Shown here in pieces: positions 36,204-45,741 of a DNA stretch of 64,000 nucleotides. The notes under the pieces were generated by a model. That model searched no databases and had not been told where the DNA came from. It was given only the letters and a program-made list of their open reading frames with translations. The DNA lies in assembly GCA_963931865.1 (NCBI GenBank), contig OZ007516.1, forward strand, positions 3,342,744 to 3,406,743. The letters run 5' to 3'. Numbering within the stretch: the stretch's first letter is position 1; the number at the start of each line of letters is the position of its first letter. This DNA comes from Axinella damicornis (taxonomy: Eukaryota; Porifera; Demospongiae; Axinellida; Axinellidae). The translations under genes and the position numbers were made by a program.

Positions 36204-39200
36204 TTCAAGAGTGTGTGTGTTCAAGTGAGTGTGTGCGTGTGCGTGTGTGTGTGTGTGTTCAAGTGTGTGTGTGTTCAAGTGTGTGTGTGTGTTCAAGTGT
36301 GTGTGTGTGTCCAAGTGTGTTATGTATGTGTGTATGTGTGCATGTGTGTGTGTAAAGGGCATGAGGATATGTATCAACTTGCAACTTTGCAAGCCAAATT
36401 TCATACTGAACAAGACAGCAGCCATTTCTGTGTACTCCCGAAGTAGTTGCATACATTGTACTGGGAATGGAGGGCAGAGTTAATTGGTAGAGGGGGCAGA
36501 TGAGGCCAATTAACACTGGTTCCCAAGAGGGTTAAAGTTGGAATGGGAGGGTTCTATTTAGAACAACCCACTTAAACACCTTGTGGAGTACAGCTGGAGC
36601 TCAATTTGGGGTAATAGCAGTCATGCTATCACCTAGCCTCATTCCCAGGCTCTCTCCTCAGGAGAGAGCCTCAGGAGAGAGCCTGGGAAACGAGGCTATC
36701 TATCACCGGCATTGGGCTGTTCAGGTAGTAGACAAGATGTTTTGGGTATAAATCCTGTGCCATAGCCTCCTCAATGTTGCTGCTTGTGTGGTTCGTGTCC
36801 GTGAAATGTAGGCACAGTATTTTCAATAATTTTGCTTGCGAACTATTTATCCAATCAGCGTGCTATTATAGTTTTGCAGATGTATTCAATCAAACAGCTT
36901 GCTAATACGACATTGTGCCTTGTTTATGGTACGAGGGGCAACCACACTCCTGGTAGCCATTGCAACTGGTTGCAACTCGCTGGTAGTGTAGCTACGTAGC
37001 TCATTCCAATTAACACGCATGTCATGTGTGGACCGTGCTCAGTCAATCAAGTCAGCAATGGCGGTCAAAGGGAAGACAAGAAAATATTACAGCGCTCACA
37101 ACCAACCAGCACGGTGAGATTCGGCATGTAAGCGTCAGTGAACAGCAGCAATCACGACTGTGTAGTCAGAATCTTTGTGGGTCTTTCGTAAGAGTGCTCG
37201 ACCATCTGGATTTATACATTTGGGTCAGTGCATGATAGCGATCACGATGGTACAGTCAGAATCTTTGTAGGCCAGTCGTACGTACATAGTCAACCATTAA
37301 TCATTTAATTATTTATTTACGCGGCACAATATTTCCCTTACCAGGAGTGTAACAATTATACGTACATTATAATACAGGACCCCTAACACAGGATCAATCA
37401 CACACTCTTCAGTGAAGCTTATTACACTCCTGGTAGGGGAAAAATTGTGCCGCGTAAATAAATAAATAACCTAATCAAACATCACAGCACGCAGGAAAGG
37501 TCTAGAGATTCTGACTATACCGTCGTGATCGCTATGATGCAGTGACACAACCACATAATAATTGTGCTGAAATTCACCTTGGTGGTGGAGATACAATGGC
37601 TTTTGTCGTGCTGTCGGCCGCCATTGCTCGATCCTTCTCTTCGACGTTGGTTGCCAGTAGTCATACGAAGGGCCCACAAAGTTTCTGACCACACAGCCGT
37701 AATCGCTGTTGTTCACTGATGCTTACATACCAAAACTCACCGTGCTGGCAAGGTTGTAAGTGCTGTTATAATTTGGTGTCTTCCCCTTTGCTCATTCGAC
37801 TGAGCGTGGTTGCCACGTGGCATGTGCGTTAATTGGAACTAACTGCGCTATTTGCTTGCGCTACGGCGAGTCGCAGCCGGCGTTACAACGGCTACCAGGA
37901 GTGCGGTTGCCCCTCGTAAGTACAGGTACTAAATTAGTCGTACGATTACTTGCAAATAGAAAGTAGGGGTAGCCTCAATTCCAGGCCTTCTACATGTGTA
38001 CTTTTGGATCTCTTATAGTAAGCAATCAAAACTGGAGGTGTAGAAGCCCTGGGAAGGAGGTTAGCAAGGGGTACACATGTAGAGTGTGTGGTCCATGAAG
38101 CCCAGCTAGTGGAACAGGTGCCAGCAAGAGTGGAACAGGTGTCAGCAAGAGTGGAACAGGTGTCAGCCATTTGCTCACAGGTTGACAGCACCTCCCAGAG
38201 GTGATCAGTCATTAGCAATGGTAAATACAGGCAATGACAAACTGGTGCCAGTGCCCAGACCATGTGATTCAAGTTTCATGGTAGAAGACTTCAAAATTAA
38301 TTGGAGCTTGATGCCTTCTGAGAGAGAATGAACAAAACTACACAGGCACTTTTGAACAAGCCTCTCAGCATAGGGTTCACATAATGTTGTCAATTGCACC
38401 TAACATTGTCCACCACCAATTACTTCCAGCCATGTGGAAAAGAGTCTCATTTTCTGTCTCCAAAAAAAACAGAGAGGGAGGAGTTATAACCTGCTGTTCC
38501 ATTGTGTCACTACATACCCACCATCAAGCCATAGCTATCACAGCTGCTGTAGCTACAAGTAGAGAAAGCTGCCACCTGAGTTTTCCTAAAAGAAATCCCA
38601 TAAAAGCACACATACTGCTACAGTGCACAGCTACTGCTGGTTTACAAAGAAGCAGATCAAGACAACTAGATAAGGCTGTGCTCCTCATGTTGCCCGCAAG
38701 AAGGCAAGTGGATTACCCAATGAGACATGGACAGCAGCCAGAGTCCTTCCCCTGATGTGTTGATGTGTAGCCTTGTCCCAGGCTCCTCCCTACACTGCAC
38801 AAACTGGGGAGAGAGGCTGGGGAAGAGTTCATCAGGCAGGTGTGTACACTCTAGCAGTAGTCTATGTGTGGTTTTATGGGCTTTCTTTAGGTGGCAGCTT
38901 GTAGCTACAACAACTGTGATGATTGGTCAAAGGCAGCAGAGAGCAGCTCCTCAGGTGTCCACATATGCTCCACATGAAGGTAGTAGCTAGCTACACTAGT
39001 GTCTGCGTGAGTCGTCCTAAGGCAGCTCTGTGCGGAGGTCTGGACAGCCAACTCCTAGTGATAGCTGAGCTATAACGTACAGTGTTCAACTTCTGCTCTG
39101 CAAGGAAGGCACATATTATATTCTATAACGACTGTAGCTCAGTTGCATGTTTAAGGAGCCGCTCTCAGCTGGTTTTTGTTTCATCATGTCCCATGGTCAA

Positions 39201-42200
39201 ATCTTCCAGGCTGTCTTCACGCTTTCCATACAGTAGCTGGGAGGGAGCCTGGGAATGAGGCTAGACGCCCAAGGGTGTCCATAATGGAGGATTTCTAGCC
39301 TCGTTCCCAGTCCCATGCCCAGCTTTTCGTCGCTTGCAGTATGGTAGAGCGCTTTACCATACTGCAAGCAACAAAAAGCTGGGCGTGGGACTGGGAACAA
39401 GGCTAGAGGAGTTCCTCAAGTTTGGTAACAGCTAGAGCAGGTTCATATTGCCACAGGAAGCTTAGCTGTGTAGAGGCATACAAAATTGTACATTAGTTTC
39501 AACATGAACAAAGTACAAGTACAAGTACATCACTACTTTAGCCTCGTTCCCAGGCCATTTCTCCTACACAGCCTGGGAACGAGGTTAATCACTACTTAGG
39601 AACCCAGCACATTTTAATACCAGATCTTATTGTATGTAGGGCTGAGCGATTATTTTGCGATTATCTCTAAGAATCGCGATGGTGATTGCAGCAATCTCGA
39701 CAGGGATGTTAGTCAGACTAGCAAAAGTGCTTATGGGTTTTCATGAATATACTTAGCAGGACTGTGAATCACCATGCCTTCTATCCAAGGCTTCTGTGGG
39801 TTCCCTTGGTTCTGTCAACTGTGGCTTCTGTCCACCATGGCTTCTGTCCACCATGGCCTTGTGACTTTTTGAATGGTGTCTGCAGGTCTCCTTCAAATGG
39901 CATAATCGTGATATAATCGATAATCGTGATTATATGGATACAATAATCGTGATTTCACAATCGCTCAGCCTTAATTGTATGCCTGACAAATTAATATCGA
40001 ACTACACAGGAAGTTGACTCACCACCGAAGAAGTCACCATTAAAGAAATCAGCAAAGGGATCGTCTGTTCCAAAGAATTCTCGGAAAATGTCAGTGGCTG
40101 AGTGGAAACCAAATCCTCCACCTGAAGGAGGCAGGCAGGGGAGGAAGAGGGAGGGAGGGAGGCAGGCAGGCAGGGGAGGAAGAGGGAGGGAGGGAGGCAG
40201 GCAGGCAGGGGAGAAAGAGGGAGGGAGGGAGGCAGGCAGGCAGGGGAGGAAGAGGGAGGGAGGGAGGGAGGCAGGCAGGGGAGGAAGAGGGAGGGAGGGA
40301 GGGAGGCAGGCAGGGGAGGGAGGCAGGGGAGGAAGAGGGAGGGAGGGAGGCAGGCAGGGGAGGGAGGCAGGAGAGGGAGGCAGGGGAGGAAGAGGGAGGG
40401 AGGCAGGCAGGGGAGGAAGAGGGAGGGAGGGAGGCAGGCAGGGGAGGGAGGTAGTCAGAGGAAGGAGAGGGAGGGAGTAAGGGAGGCAGGCAGAGGAGGG
40501 AAAGGGAGGGAGTGAGGGAGAGGGAGGGAGGGAGGGAGGGAGGGAGGGAGGGAGGGAGGGAGAGGGAGGGAGGGAGGGAGAGGGAGGGAGGGAGAGTGAG
40601 GGAGGCAGAGGAGGCAGTGGGAGGGAGTGACGGACATTGGCCGAGGAGGAGAGGGAGGGAGTGAGGGAGGTAGGCAGACAAGGCAGAGGGAGGGAGAGGG
40701 AAGTAGGCAGAGGGTGGGTCATACATGTAGCTATAATCACGTTAGTTACCATAAATGGAAGCCACTGTGAATTTCAATATCTGTTGTAGGGGCACCACCT
40801 CTCATGCACTACAACTAGGACACTGGTCACGCACTCACCTCCCTGTTTTAATCCCTCCTTGCCATATGTGTCGTAAGTCTGACGCTTGTGAGCTGTCAAG
40901 AGAAACAGAGAGTGCAATATGTTAGTCTTGACCCAGATCCTTCCTTCTGATGAATGTAAGTGTTGGTGAATGTAAGTATTGACTCTTCCTTCCCCGAGAG
41001 AAGGGTCTGGCAACTGTTGTGGTATAGCTTTCGATGAATTATCTTTCAGTCATCTCATTCAAACAGACCCTAATCCTGTTCTGCTGCATCTGCCATCTTC
41101 AAGCTGTATATCCATGACACTAACCACTCCCTCTCACCAGCAACTATTCAATCAAGCTGCTTCCAATTCGAGGAAAGGCAAATCATTCCAGCTGAGAATG
41201 GGCCTCACACAGTGGAACCAGTAGTAGTCAAGGGAGTGGTTTGTTCATCCTTCAAGAGAACCCGCCCACCCCTCCCTGTCCAAACCTTACGGAACCTATC
41301 ACCCAAAGATGCCAAAAGTTACAACTGAAGATCCTGAATATTTCATTCAAGGACACGACTTAACCATTTCCGGGCCAACGATTTCACATGACATTGTGAG
41401 ACATTCAGCTTCATTATGGCACTTCCAGCAATGTCCTTGGAGATGGGTTCCGCGTGATCAGAAAGGGTGAGACAGGGGGAGGTGGGTGCACCCCAAGGGT
41501 GCAAACAGCATGGCCGTGTCTGGGCTCAGGCATAGAAAGGTCCCGGTTGGCAGTGGGAGTGCCATTTCTGTCCTTTGCACATCATTCACAAGACGTGTTC
41601 AGGGTGATCTAAGAATGCGGCTACATTTGTGGGTGCATGCGTGTCTATTAGCCTTGCCTCCAAGCCCTCTGCAGCTCTCAATTGCTTTCTTAGCCTCATA
41701 CTTGACCTTTGAAGGTCAAATCTGCGGTTAAGAAAGCGGAGGGTGTTGGAATGAGGCTATGTGCTTACAACAAGTACACTCACGATCAGAGAGAACTTCG
41801 TATGCTTCTGCAATGAGTTTAAACACTTTGTCAGCCTCTTCAACATTGTCAGGGTTCTTGTCGGGATGCCATCTCAGAGCCATTTTACGGTACCTTGAGA
41901 GGGAGAAGGGATGGAACAATCATTTCAAGGACAAACGTGAAACTTATGTTTTCATAGTGCATGTGTATACACACTATCTACAACAGTGGAACCCTTATAT
42001 GGACACCCAATATATCTACTACAGTGGAACCCTTATATGGACACCCAATATATCTACTACAGTGGAACCCTTATATGGACACCCTGGAATGTGTCCTGAT
42101 TAGGGAGTTGACTCACTTCAGCACATTCTATGGAATTTTCCCCTGGAAATGGGGGGGTCTCAACAATTAGCATATTAATTTTTGTTCAAAAAGATTCCAA

Positions 42201-43034
42201 CTAAACTGTTATGAACACAGAACGGGTATTACGGACAAGACGATACTGCAGACTAGGTGGTGTGAAGCCAGACTCAGCTCATCCAGAGTGACAGGCCAGA
42301 GGTCGCAACCGGTGACGGTGCTAAAAGAGAGCAGCTGAAAGCACAGATACAGGTGCCGAAGGAGTACAACTGAGAGCGAGTCTGGCAAACAGTTTACTGA
42401 ACACCTGAAAGCTTATAAGTCAACTAGTAGATATTTAGCCATGTATATAAGTTAGTGTAAGTAGGACACAAACTCTAACATCTGCCTTCGTGATTGTAAT
42501 CGTGCTATTGTGTTACACCAATCATGTTGCTGTTTCGCCAATCATCTTCTTGTGTGTGACCAGTGCCATTGCTGGCTTGTTTTGTTTTAGAAGGACGCTG
42601 TTGGGAGACGGAACTTGCTCCCTACTGTAATTGTGCATTGTTAGCTGCATAAGTGGGCAGTACTATTGCGGCCTGCACCTGCAGATAGCAGAACAAAAAA
42701 CAATCAAATGAACTTCTTGGAACAAAAAACAATCAAATGAACTTCTTGGAACGCATATTATGGTAGTGATTCATGACTTCTGTTCATTCCAACACCTGTT
42801 TTCCAAGAAAAAAGCTTTAATCAGAATCATTACTGTAAATGAATTCAATTTGGGAGGTCCCGATTAGGGAGGTGTCCTTAACTCTTTACAAACCACTGGA
42901 GGTGTCCTTAACTCTTTACAAACCACGGAAGCAAAAACCCTGTATTAAAGTATAACACAACACTGGACAGCCCCTAAACTGAAGCCTTATCCAGTGATAG
43001 ACTGAATTCTGGAACATTGAAGAAGGAGCATTTG

Positions 43035-43067
<33 letters not shown>

Positions 43068-45507
43068 ACCCTTGAAAATACTCTAGGAGTATTATGCATG
43101 CAAGGCAACTCATAGGTTTCCCCTTACTTTGCCACGCTCCGACTTTGCCCACCCTTGAATGATTTTCTAATGAAACACTGGCTGGGTAATCAGAAAGAGC
43201 TATGATGATGAAAAGCTGCAGGATTTGTAGAGTGAAGGTGTTAGTGAATTGGCACTTGTAGAGGCTTTGGGGCACTTTTGCTGTCTGAAAGAGCTATGAC
43301 GAAAGCTGCAGGCTTCATCGAATATAGCAAGAGGCGTACTAGTTGTGCTATGCAAGAGCTAGCTCAGCATATCAGCAGTGTAGCCCAATTTGGCCTTCTA
43401 ACCATTTGGCCAGTTGTCTCAGGCCCGTAGGAAGCAATGTTAGTTTGGTCAGGTGAAGAGCGCTTTGCATATTTGAGAGATGAAATCGTGGGGGCGTAAT
43501 GGCATGGCGCGCACAGCGCGCCAACTGAGAAGCGTAGCAAGCGCACGAAGTGCGTCACATAGGGCGGTCTGGGGGCCCTCCCCCAGGAAAATTTTAGACC
43601 TTCTGAGATCGTTTCTGGTGCAATCTTGGGATGAAACCGCAAGATTCAACAACTTGCTAGCCAGACTGAGCATATTATTGGTCCGGCGGCCACCGCACCT
43701 GCCACACCTACTCCTACGGCCCTGTGTCTCAAGACCAGCCATGTCTGGCGGGGAGGGGGGAGGGGAGAGGGGGGAGGGGAATGTGGCTGGTCTCGAGACT
43801 AATTGTGGCCAGTACCAGATGTGGTTTCAAGAATTTGCAACCTCAGACAGACAGACTGCTGCTTTCTGCAGCTGCTCTCCCAGCAGAGATATTGCAGTTC
43901 AGCTTGTACATAGCATGAACTTCCAGTGGCGTTCAGGTGTTGGTATTTGCTGGCACAAAGTATTATCCATGGCTGGACCCCCCCCCCCCCCCCCCCCCCC
44001 CAACTACCCCCAACGCTGGTACTACAGATCTTAGACTAGAGTCTGCAGCAAATGCCCACTCTGCGACTCTCCTGCCCTACACTGTGGATGACAGGAAATT
44101 CTTACCCAAGGCTGATTCATATAGCTCAAGGCCAATACATATAAAGACATGACTCAGTGTCGTCTTTTCAGCAAGGAGTTACCCACAACTGAACATGTGG
44201 CATGTGCAAAGCCTCAGATCCTACTAATGTCAGCACCACTCTTGTGAGAAGTGACATGGTCTTGATCAGTTCTTCTGGAACCCAATGCCGAGATAGGAAA
44301 AATAGAACCACTGTACCTCCAATTGGCCAATACAGTTTTCTAGAGACATCCTGTCAAAGACCTCCAATTGCAATTATGCCGACAGGAAGGAGTGGTGTAC
44401 CACCGCTCTGAAAGTTGCTCCCAGCTTCCTGAATGCAAAGGGGCCAGGAAGGGGGTTTGTGGACAGTGGGAAGTTTCTGGACACAAGTTGCTGCATTAGC
44501 TTCCTGAAGCCAAAGGAACCCCCTCCCAGAAAGGGGTTTGTGTGAACAATGGAACGTTTCTGGACACTGCTATGAAGTTGCTCCTAGCTTCTTGAAGCCA
44601 AAGGACTCCGAAAGGCAGTTTGTGGACAGTGGGAACTTGGAAGTTTCTAGACACTGCTTTCAAAGTTGCTTTGTTAGCTACCTGAAGCCAACCCTCCCAG
44701 AAAGGGTTTATGGACAGACCGTTTCTGGACACTGCTCCGAAAGTTGCTCCTTCAGTTTCCTAAAGCCAAAGGAACTCCCCCACCAGAAAGCCAATGTACA
44801 GAAACCCCTCTCTTCAGTTCTTGTTGTTGTCATTTCAGCAACACCAAAGCTAAAAGTAGTCTAGTGCCCAGACGTCCACGCCCACGCCACACGGAGAATT
44901 TTTGTCACAGGTTTATCTGGCGAATGAATTGCACCAAGAATACAATTATCAGAGAAACTATGTCACCAAACGATTGATTTCTAAGACAACAAAATTAATG
45001 TAATTCAAGCCACTCCGCCAGGGGGCGTGGACATCTTGGCATGAGTAAAAGCCTGCAAGCACACACCACTTTGAGCCAAAGTGGTACTAACTGACTAATG
45101 CTTAACAGCCACAGAGTCCTAGTGGGGTCACTAAGCCCAGTCCTGCTCCCTTTTTTGTTCTGGTGATCGTGATGTTGCTTGCAGATAGTTTGTGTGTACC
45201 TCCGAAGCCATAATTCCAAGCTCTCCCTCTCAGAGGCTACAGTACTTTGTGTTCTATCACCCAATTTATTCATAATTTGTTGTTGTACCTCTGGCCATAG
45301 ATAATGGTATATTATCTTATGCTCTAGCTCTCTCATCGGTTTATAATTTATGTTTATGAAGGTATTGCTTCATAATTTATAAATGTTCAAGGTCATGAAA
45401 ACCTGAACTCACGCTTTCTTGATTTCCGTCTCGGAGGCATCGTGTGGCACCTGTAACAATTCGTAGTAGCTGAGGTCGTCCCAAGCGTCCTTCGAATTCC
45501 CTGCCAT
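27254..45507 (-). CDS. dnajb6-like: DNAJB6-type Hsp40 co-chaperone, 225 residues
   Basis: Seven exons: 45507-45413, 41893-41784, 40892-40839, 40121-40023, 36158-36047, 35689-35594, 27365-27254; all phases match and the stop is TGA. The first two and a half exons form a J domain (SYYELLQVP..., [14 protein letters not shown] with HPD at residues 41-43, then [15 protein letters not shown]). Exons 4 and 5 give the Gly/Phe region ([25 protein letters not shown], repeated GFGSGFGGG). The tail ([35 protein letters not shown]) matches the C-terminal beta region of DNAJB6/DNAJB2-class proteins. Such proteins stimulate Hsp70 ATPase through HPD and bind aggregation-prone clients in cytosol and nucleus. 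It is shorter than human DNAJB6b, mainly in the Ser-rich stretch, here reduced to SFSSFSTS and SSTTT. The last intron is 8.2 kb and full of mobile elements. The acceptors of exons 4 and 5 abut huge pyrimidine and CA tracts. Confidence 0.92.
28004..28395. mobile_element. dispersed repeat with an internal minisatellite (partner at 14985-15370)
   Basis: Begins after a (GT)n run; contains GGGACTGGACTAGTGACGC, then about seven units of GCGGACGCAATCGGGGAGCA, ending with AGAGCTGTCCGGCGCCG. Inverted relative to the copy at 14985-15370. Lies in the last DNAJB6-type intron. Confidence 0.65.
28843..29070 (+). mobile_element. single arm of the CGAGGGGCAACC foldback family
   Basis: Starts CGAGGGGCAACCGCACTCCT and matches the first 230 bases of the element at 36932-37916. 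It contains ATG at 28962 with an open 57-base frame ([19 protein letters not shown]) to a GTGAGT donor, as in the other copy. No inverted partner nearby, so it is a solo end or a deleted copy. Confidence 0.6.
29071..30301. other. intron sequence with degraded hairpin-family arms
   Basis: One hairpin-family arm near 29180-29250 (CAGCTTTTCGTCGCTTGCAG ... GGCCTGGGAATAAGGCTA) lacks a partner. 29460-29790 has loosely inverted ends. No exon supported. Confidence 0.4.
30302..30612. mobile_element. hairpin element, 311 bp, exact 9-bp flanking repeat
   Basis: Flanks are CTGCAGTTG on both sides. TAGCCTCGTTCCCAGGCC ends, each followed by a small stem (CTGCCAG...CTGGCAG and GGCCTGG), and palindromic further in (ATTTACATTAAGTGGACACG against CGTGTACACTTAATGTAAAT). 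A short core contains ATGGCGGCGTGC. Arms are nearly identical, so it is a young copy. Confidence 0.88.
30825..30905. repeat. 15-bp tandem repeat
   Basis: About five copies of an ACCCAGACRCTCGA-type unit. Confidence 0.7.
31475..31875. mobile_element. hairpin element, 401 bp, exact 9-bp flanking repeat
   Basis: Flanks are TTAATCAGC on both sides. The left arm TAGCCTAGTTCCCAGGCCCA and the right arm are complementary, and the match continues (AATTCCCGTATGTGC against GCACATACGGGAATT). The core of about 260 bp is unique and holds ATGGCTGTTCTAGCC with an open frame of 28 codons. Confidence 0.88.
31895..31950. mobile_element. hairpin element, 56 bp, exact 9-bp flanking repeat
   Basis: CTCTCTGCA on both sides. 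Only 20 bases after the previous element. The arms carry CCCAGTACTGCAAGCAACGA, the inner word of the TTTTCGTCGCTTGCAG subgroup. Confidence 0.85.
31951..34816. other. intron sequence, nothing coding recognised
   Basis: Contains a single arm at 32069-32110 (CGTTCCCAGACCGTTTATCC), an inverted pair at 33104-33194 (TAGCCTGTTG...CAACAGGCTA, with AAAGGTCA/TGACCTTT inside), and 33523-33551 mirrored at 33685-33713 (GACTGAATCCAGGTTGACTC). No exon seen. Confidence 0.4.
34817..34876. mobile_element. hairpin element, 60 bp, 8/9 flanking repeat
   Basis: Flanks are CAATCCCTT and CATTCCCTT. The stem CCCAGGCCCCGCCCACC is perfectly paired with a loop of a few bases. Confidence 0.85.
35363..35459. mobile_element. 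hairpin element, 97 bp, exact 9-bp flanking repeat
   Basis: CCAGTAATG on both sides. Almost perfect 48-base stem including GCCCAGCTTTTTGTCGCTTG. The type copy of the GTCGCTTGCAG subgroup. Confidence 0.9.
36165..36350. repeat. (GT)n-rich microsatellite at an acceptor
   Basis: GT and TTCAAGTGTGTG units; on the minus strand this is CA-rich and ends 7 bases upstream of the acceptor of DNAJB6-type exon 5 (36158). Confidence 0.9.
36634..36698. mobile_element. hairpin element, 65 bp, 8/9 flanking repeat
   Basis: Flanks are GCTATCACC and TCTATCACC. The stem contains CCCAGGCTCTCTCC and a partial second GAGCCT. Confidence 0.85.
36932..37916. mobile_element. foldback element with CGAGGGGCAACC ends, 985 bp
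   Basis: The left arm (about 36932-37290) returns inverted at 37480-37916. An inner pair, CTTACCAGGAGTGTAACAAT near 37340 against GTTACACTCCTGGTA near 37420, surrounds the centre. The left arm has ATG at 37058 with a short frame ([18 protein letters not shown]) to GTGAGA. The right-arm equivalent has lost its start. No clear target duplication. In DNAJB6-type intron 4. Confidence 0.75.
37917..39295. other. intron sequence with decayed hairpin copies
   Basis: 37970-38063 (TAGCCTCAATTCCAGGCC...) and 38768-38825 are degenerate family members without matching flanks. 38100-38165 has three copies of GTGGAACAGGTGTCAGCAAG-like units. No exon seen. Confidence 0.4.
39296..39405. mobile_element. hairpin element, 110 bp, 8/9 flanking repeat
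   Basis: Flanks are GAGGATTTC and GAGGAGTTC. The stem has GCCCAGCTTTTCGTCGCTTG, a close relative of 35363-35459. Confidence 0.88.
39538..39587. mobile_element. hairpin element, 50 bp, 9-bp flanking repeat
   Basis: ATCACTACT on both sides if the left end includes one extra T (TTAGCCTCG). The stem is TTCCCAGGC with a 20-base loop. Confidence 0.75.
39588..40022. other. intron sequence with a small inverted pair
   Basis: GGGCTGAGCGATTATTTTGC at 39640 is mirrored near 39940-39972 (AATAATCGTG, ACAATCGCTCAGCC). It resembles a miniature element about 330 bp long; target duplication not evident. Confidence 0.5.
40122..40735. repeat. 600-bp polypurine minisatellite at an acceptor
   Basis: GGGAGGGA, GGCAGGCA and GGGGAGGAAGA units; no C or T for most of its length. 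On the minus (coding) strand it is a giant pyrimidine tract ending at the acceptor of DNAJB6-type exon 4 (40121). Pro/Leu/Ser-rich frames here are artefacts. Confidence 0.9.
40893..41783. other. intron, no gene recognised
   Basis: DNAJB6-type intron 2. A decayed hairpin copy ends at 41759 (GGAATGAGGCTA). Nothing else supported. Confidence 0.4.
41978..42095. repeat. 40-bp tandem repeat resembling a pogo/Tigger-like end
   Basis: Three copies of ACAGTGGAACCCTTATATGG plus ACACCCAATATATCTACT. CAGTGGAACC...TGGACACC resembles ends of pogo-type miniature elements as I remember them. Related words (TGTCCTGATTAGGGAG, GATTAGGGAGGTGTCCTTA) at 42092 and 42861 suggest an element of about 0.9 kb. Confidence 0.5.
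42685..42752. repeat. 29-bp tandem repeat, two copies
   Basis: GAACAAAAAACAATCAAATG plus AACTTCTTG, repeated exactly twice. A similar doublet (GGAGGTGTCCTTAACTCTTT...) lies at 42868-42927. Confidence 0.8.
43036..43067. repeat. poly-C run (32)
   Basis: Longest homopolymer of the window. Another C24 run is at 43978-44001. Confidence 0.92.
43380..43735. repeat. probable old dispersed repeat
   Basis: Contains GCGGTCTGGGGGCCCTCCCC followed by CAGGAAAATTTTAGACC, a type of block I associate with dispersed repeats of marine invertebrates (memory only). GC-rich CATGGCGCGCACAGCGCGCC lies within. No gene. Confidence 0.4.
44410..44795. repeat. 80-bp tandem repeat, four degenerate copies
   Basis: Each unit has AAGTTGCTCC, CTTCCTGAAGCCAAAGGA, CCCAGAAAGGG, GTTTGTGGACAGTGGGA and TTTCTGGACACTGC in the same order. 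Confidence 0.8.
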
Positions 45508-45741
45508 TCTGATACATGTGATAGCCACCGTTTCTAAGTGCTAGGCATTGGGGATTTTCCCTGACTAAGCAATGATTGAAGAAATTGGCGGAAGTTCCCC
45601 TCGTTGCTTGCAGCTGTTGATGCATGCGCGCGTCAAGGCAGATTCTTGCAAGCGAGACTCTTGTTTAGAAGTAAGTCCCTCTGAGTTGCTTTCTTGTCTG
45701 CTCATTTCAATTTGTCTTCTCTGCTCCTCAGTTTCTCATCC
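45508..45741. promoter_or_regulatory. bidirectional promoter region
   Basis: The DNAJB6-type start codon (45507, minus) and a plus-strand leader lie back to back. A GTAAGT donor at 45671 and acceptor CTCCTCAG at 45730 suggest a spliced 5' leader for the plus-strand gene. The most likely core is 45510-45570. No TATA box seen. Confidence 0.55.

Noticed and set aside
35930..36452. Val/Cys- and His/Thr-repeat frames
   Set aside because: Translations of a GT/CA microsatellite.
39991..40752. 250-codon Pro/Leu/Ser-rich frame on the minus strand
   Set aside because: Low-complexity reading of a purine/pyrimidine minisatellite; only its last part (40121-40023) is a true exon of the DNAJB6-type gene.
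43480..44034. 184-codon plus-strand frame
   Set aside because: Crosses a GC-rich dispersed repeat and a C24 homopolymer; no family or splice support.
45571..45669. coding first exon for the 45742 gene (MIEEIGGSSPRC...)
   Set aside because: Its donor and the next acceptor would shift the frame into a stop after about 20 codons; more likely untranslated leader.
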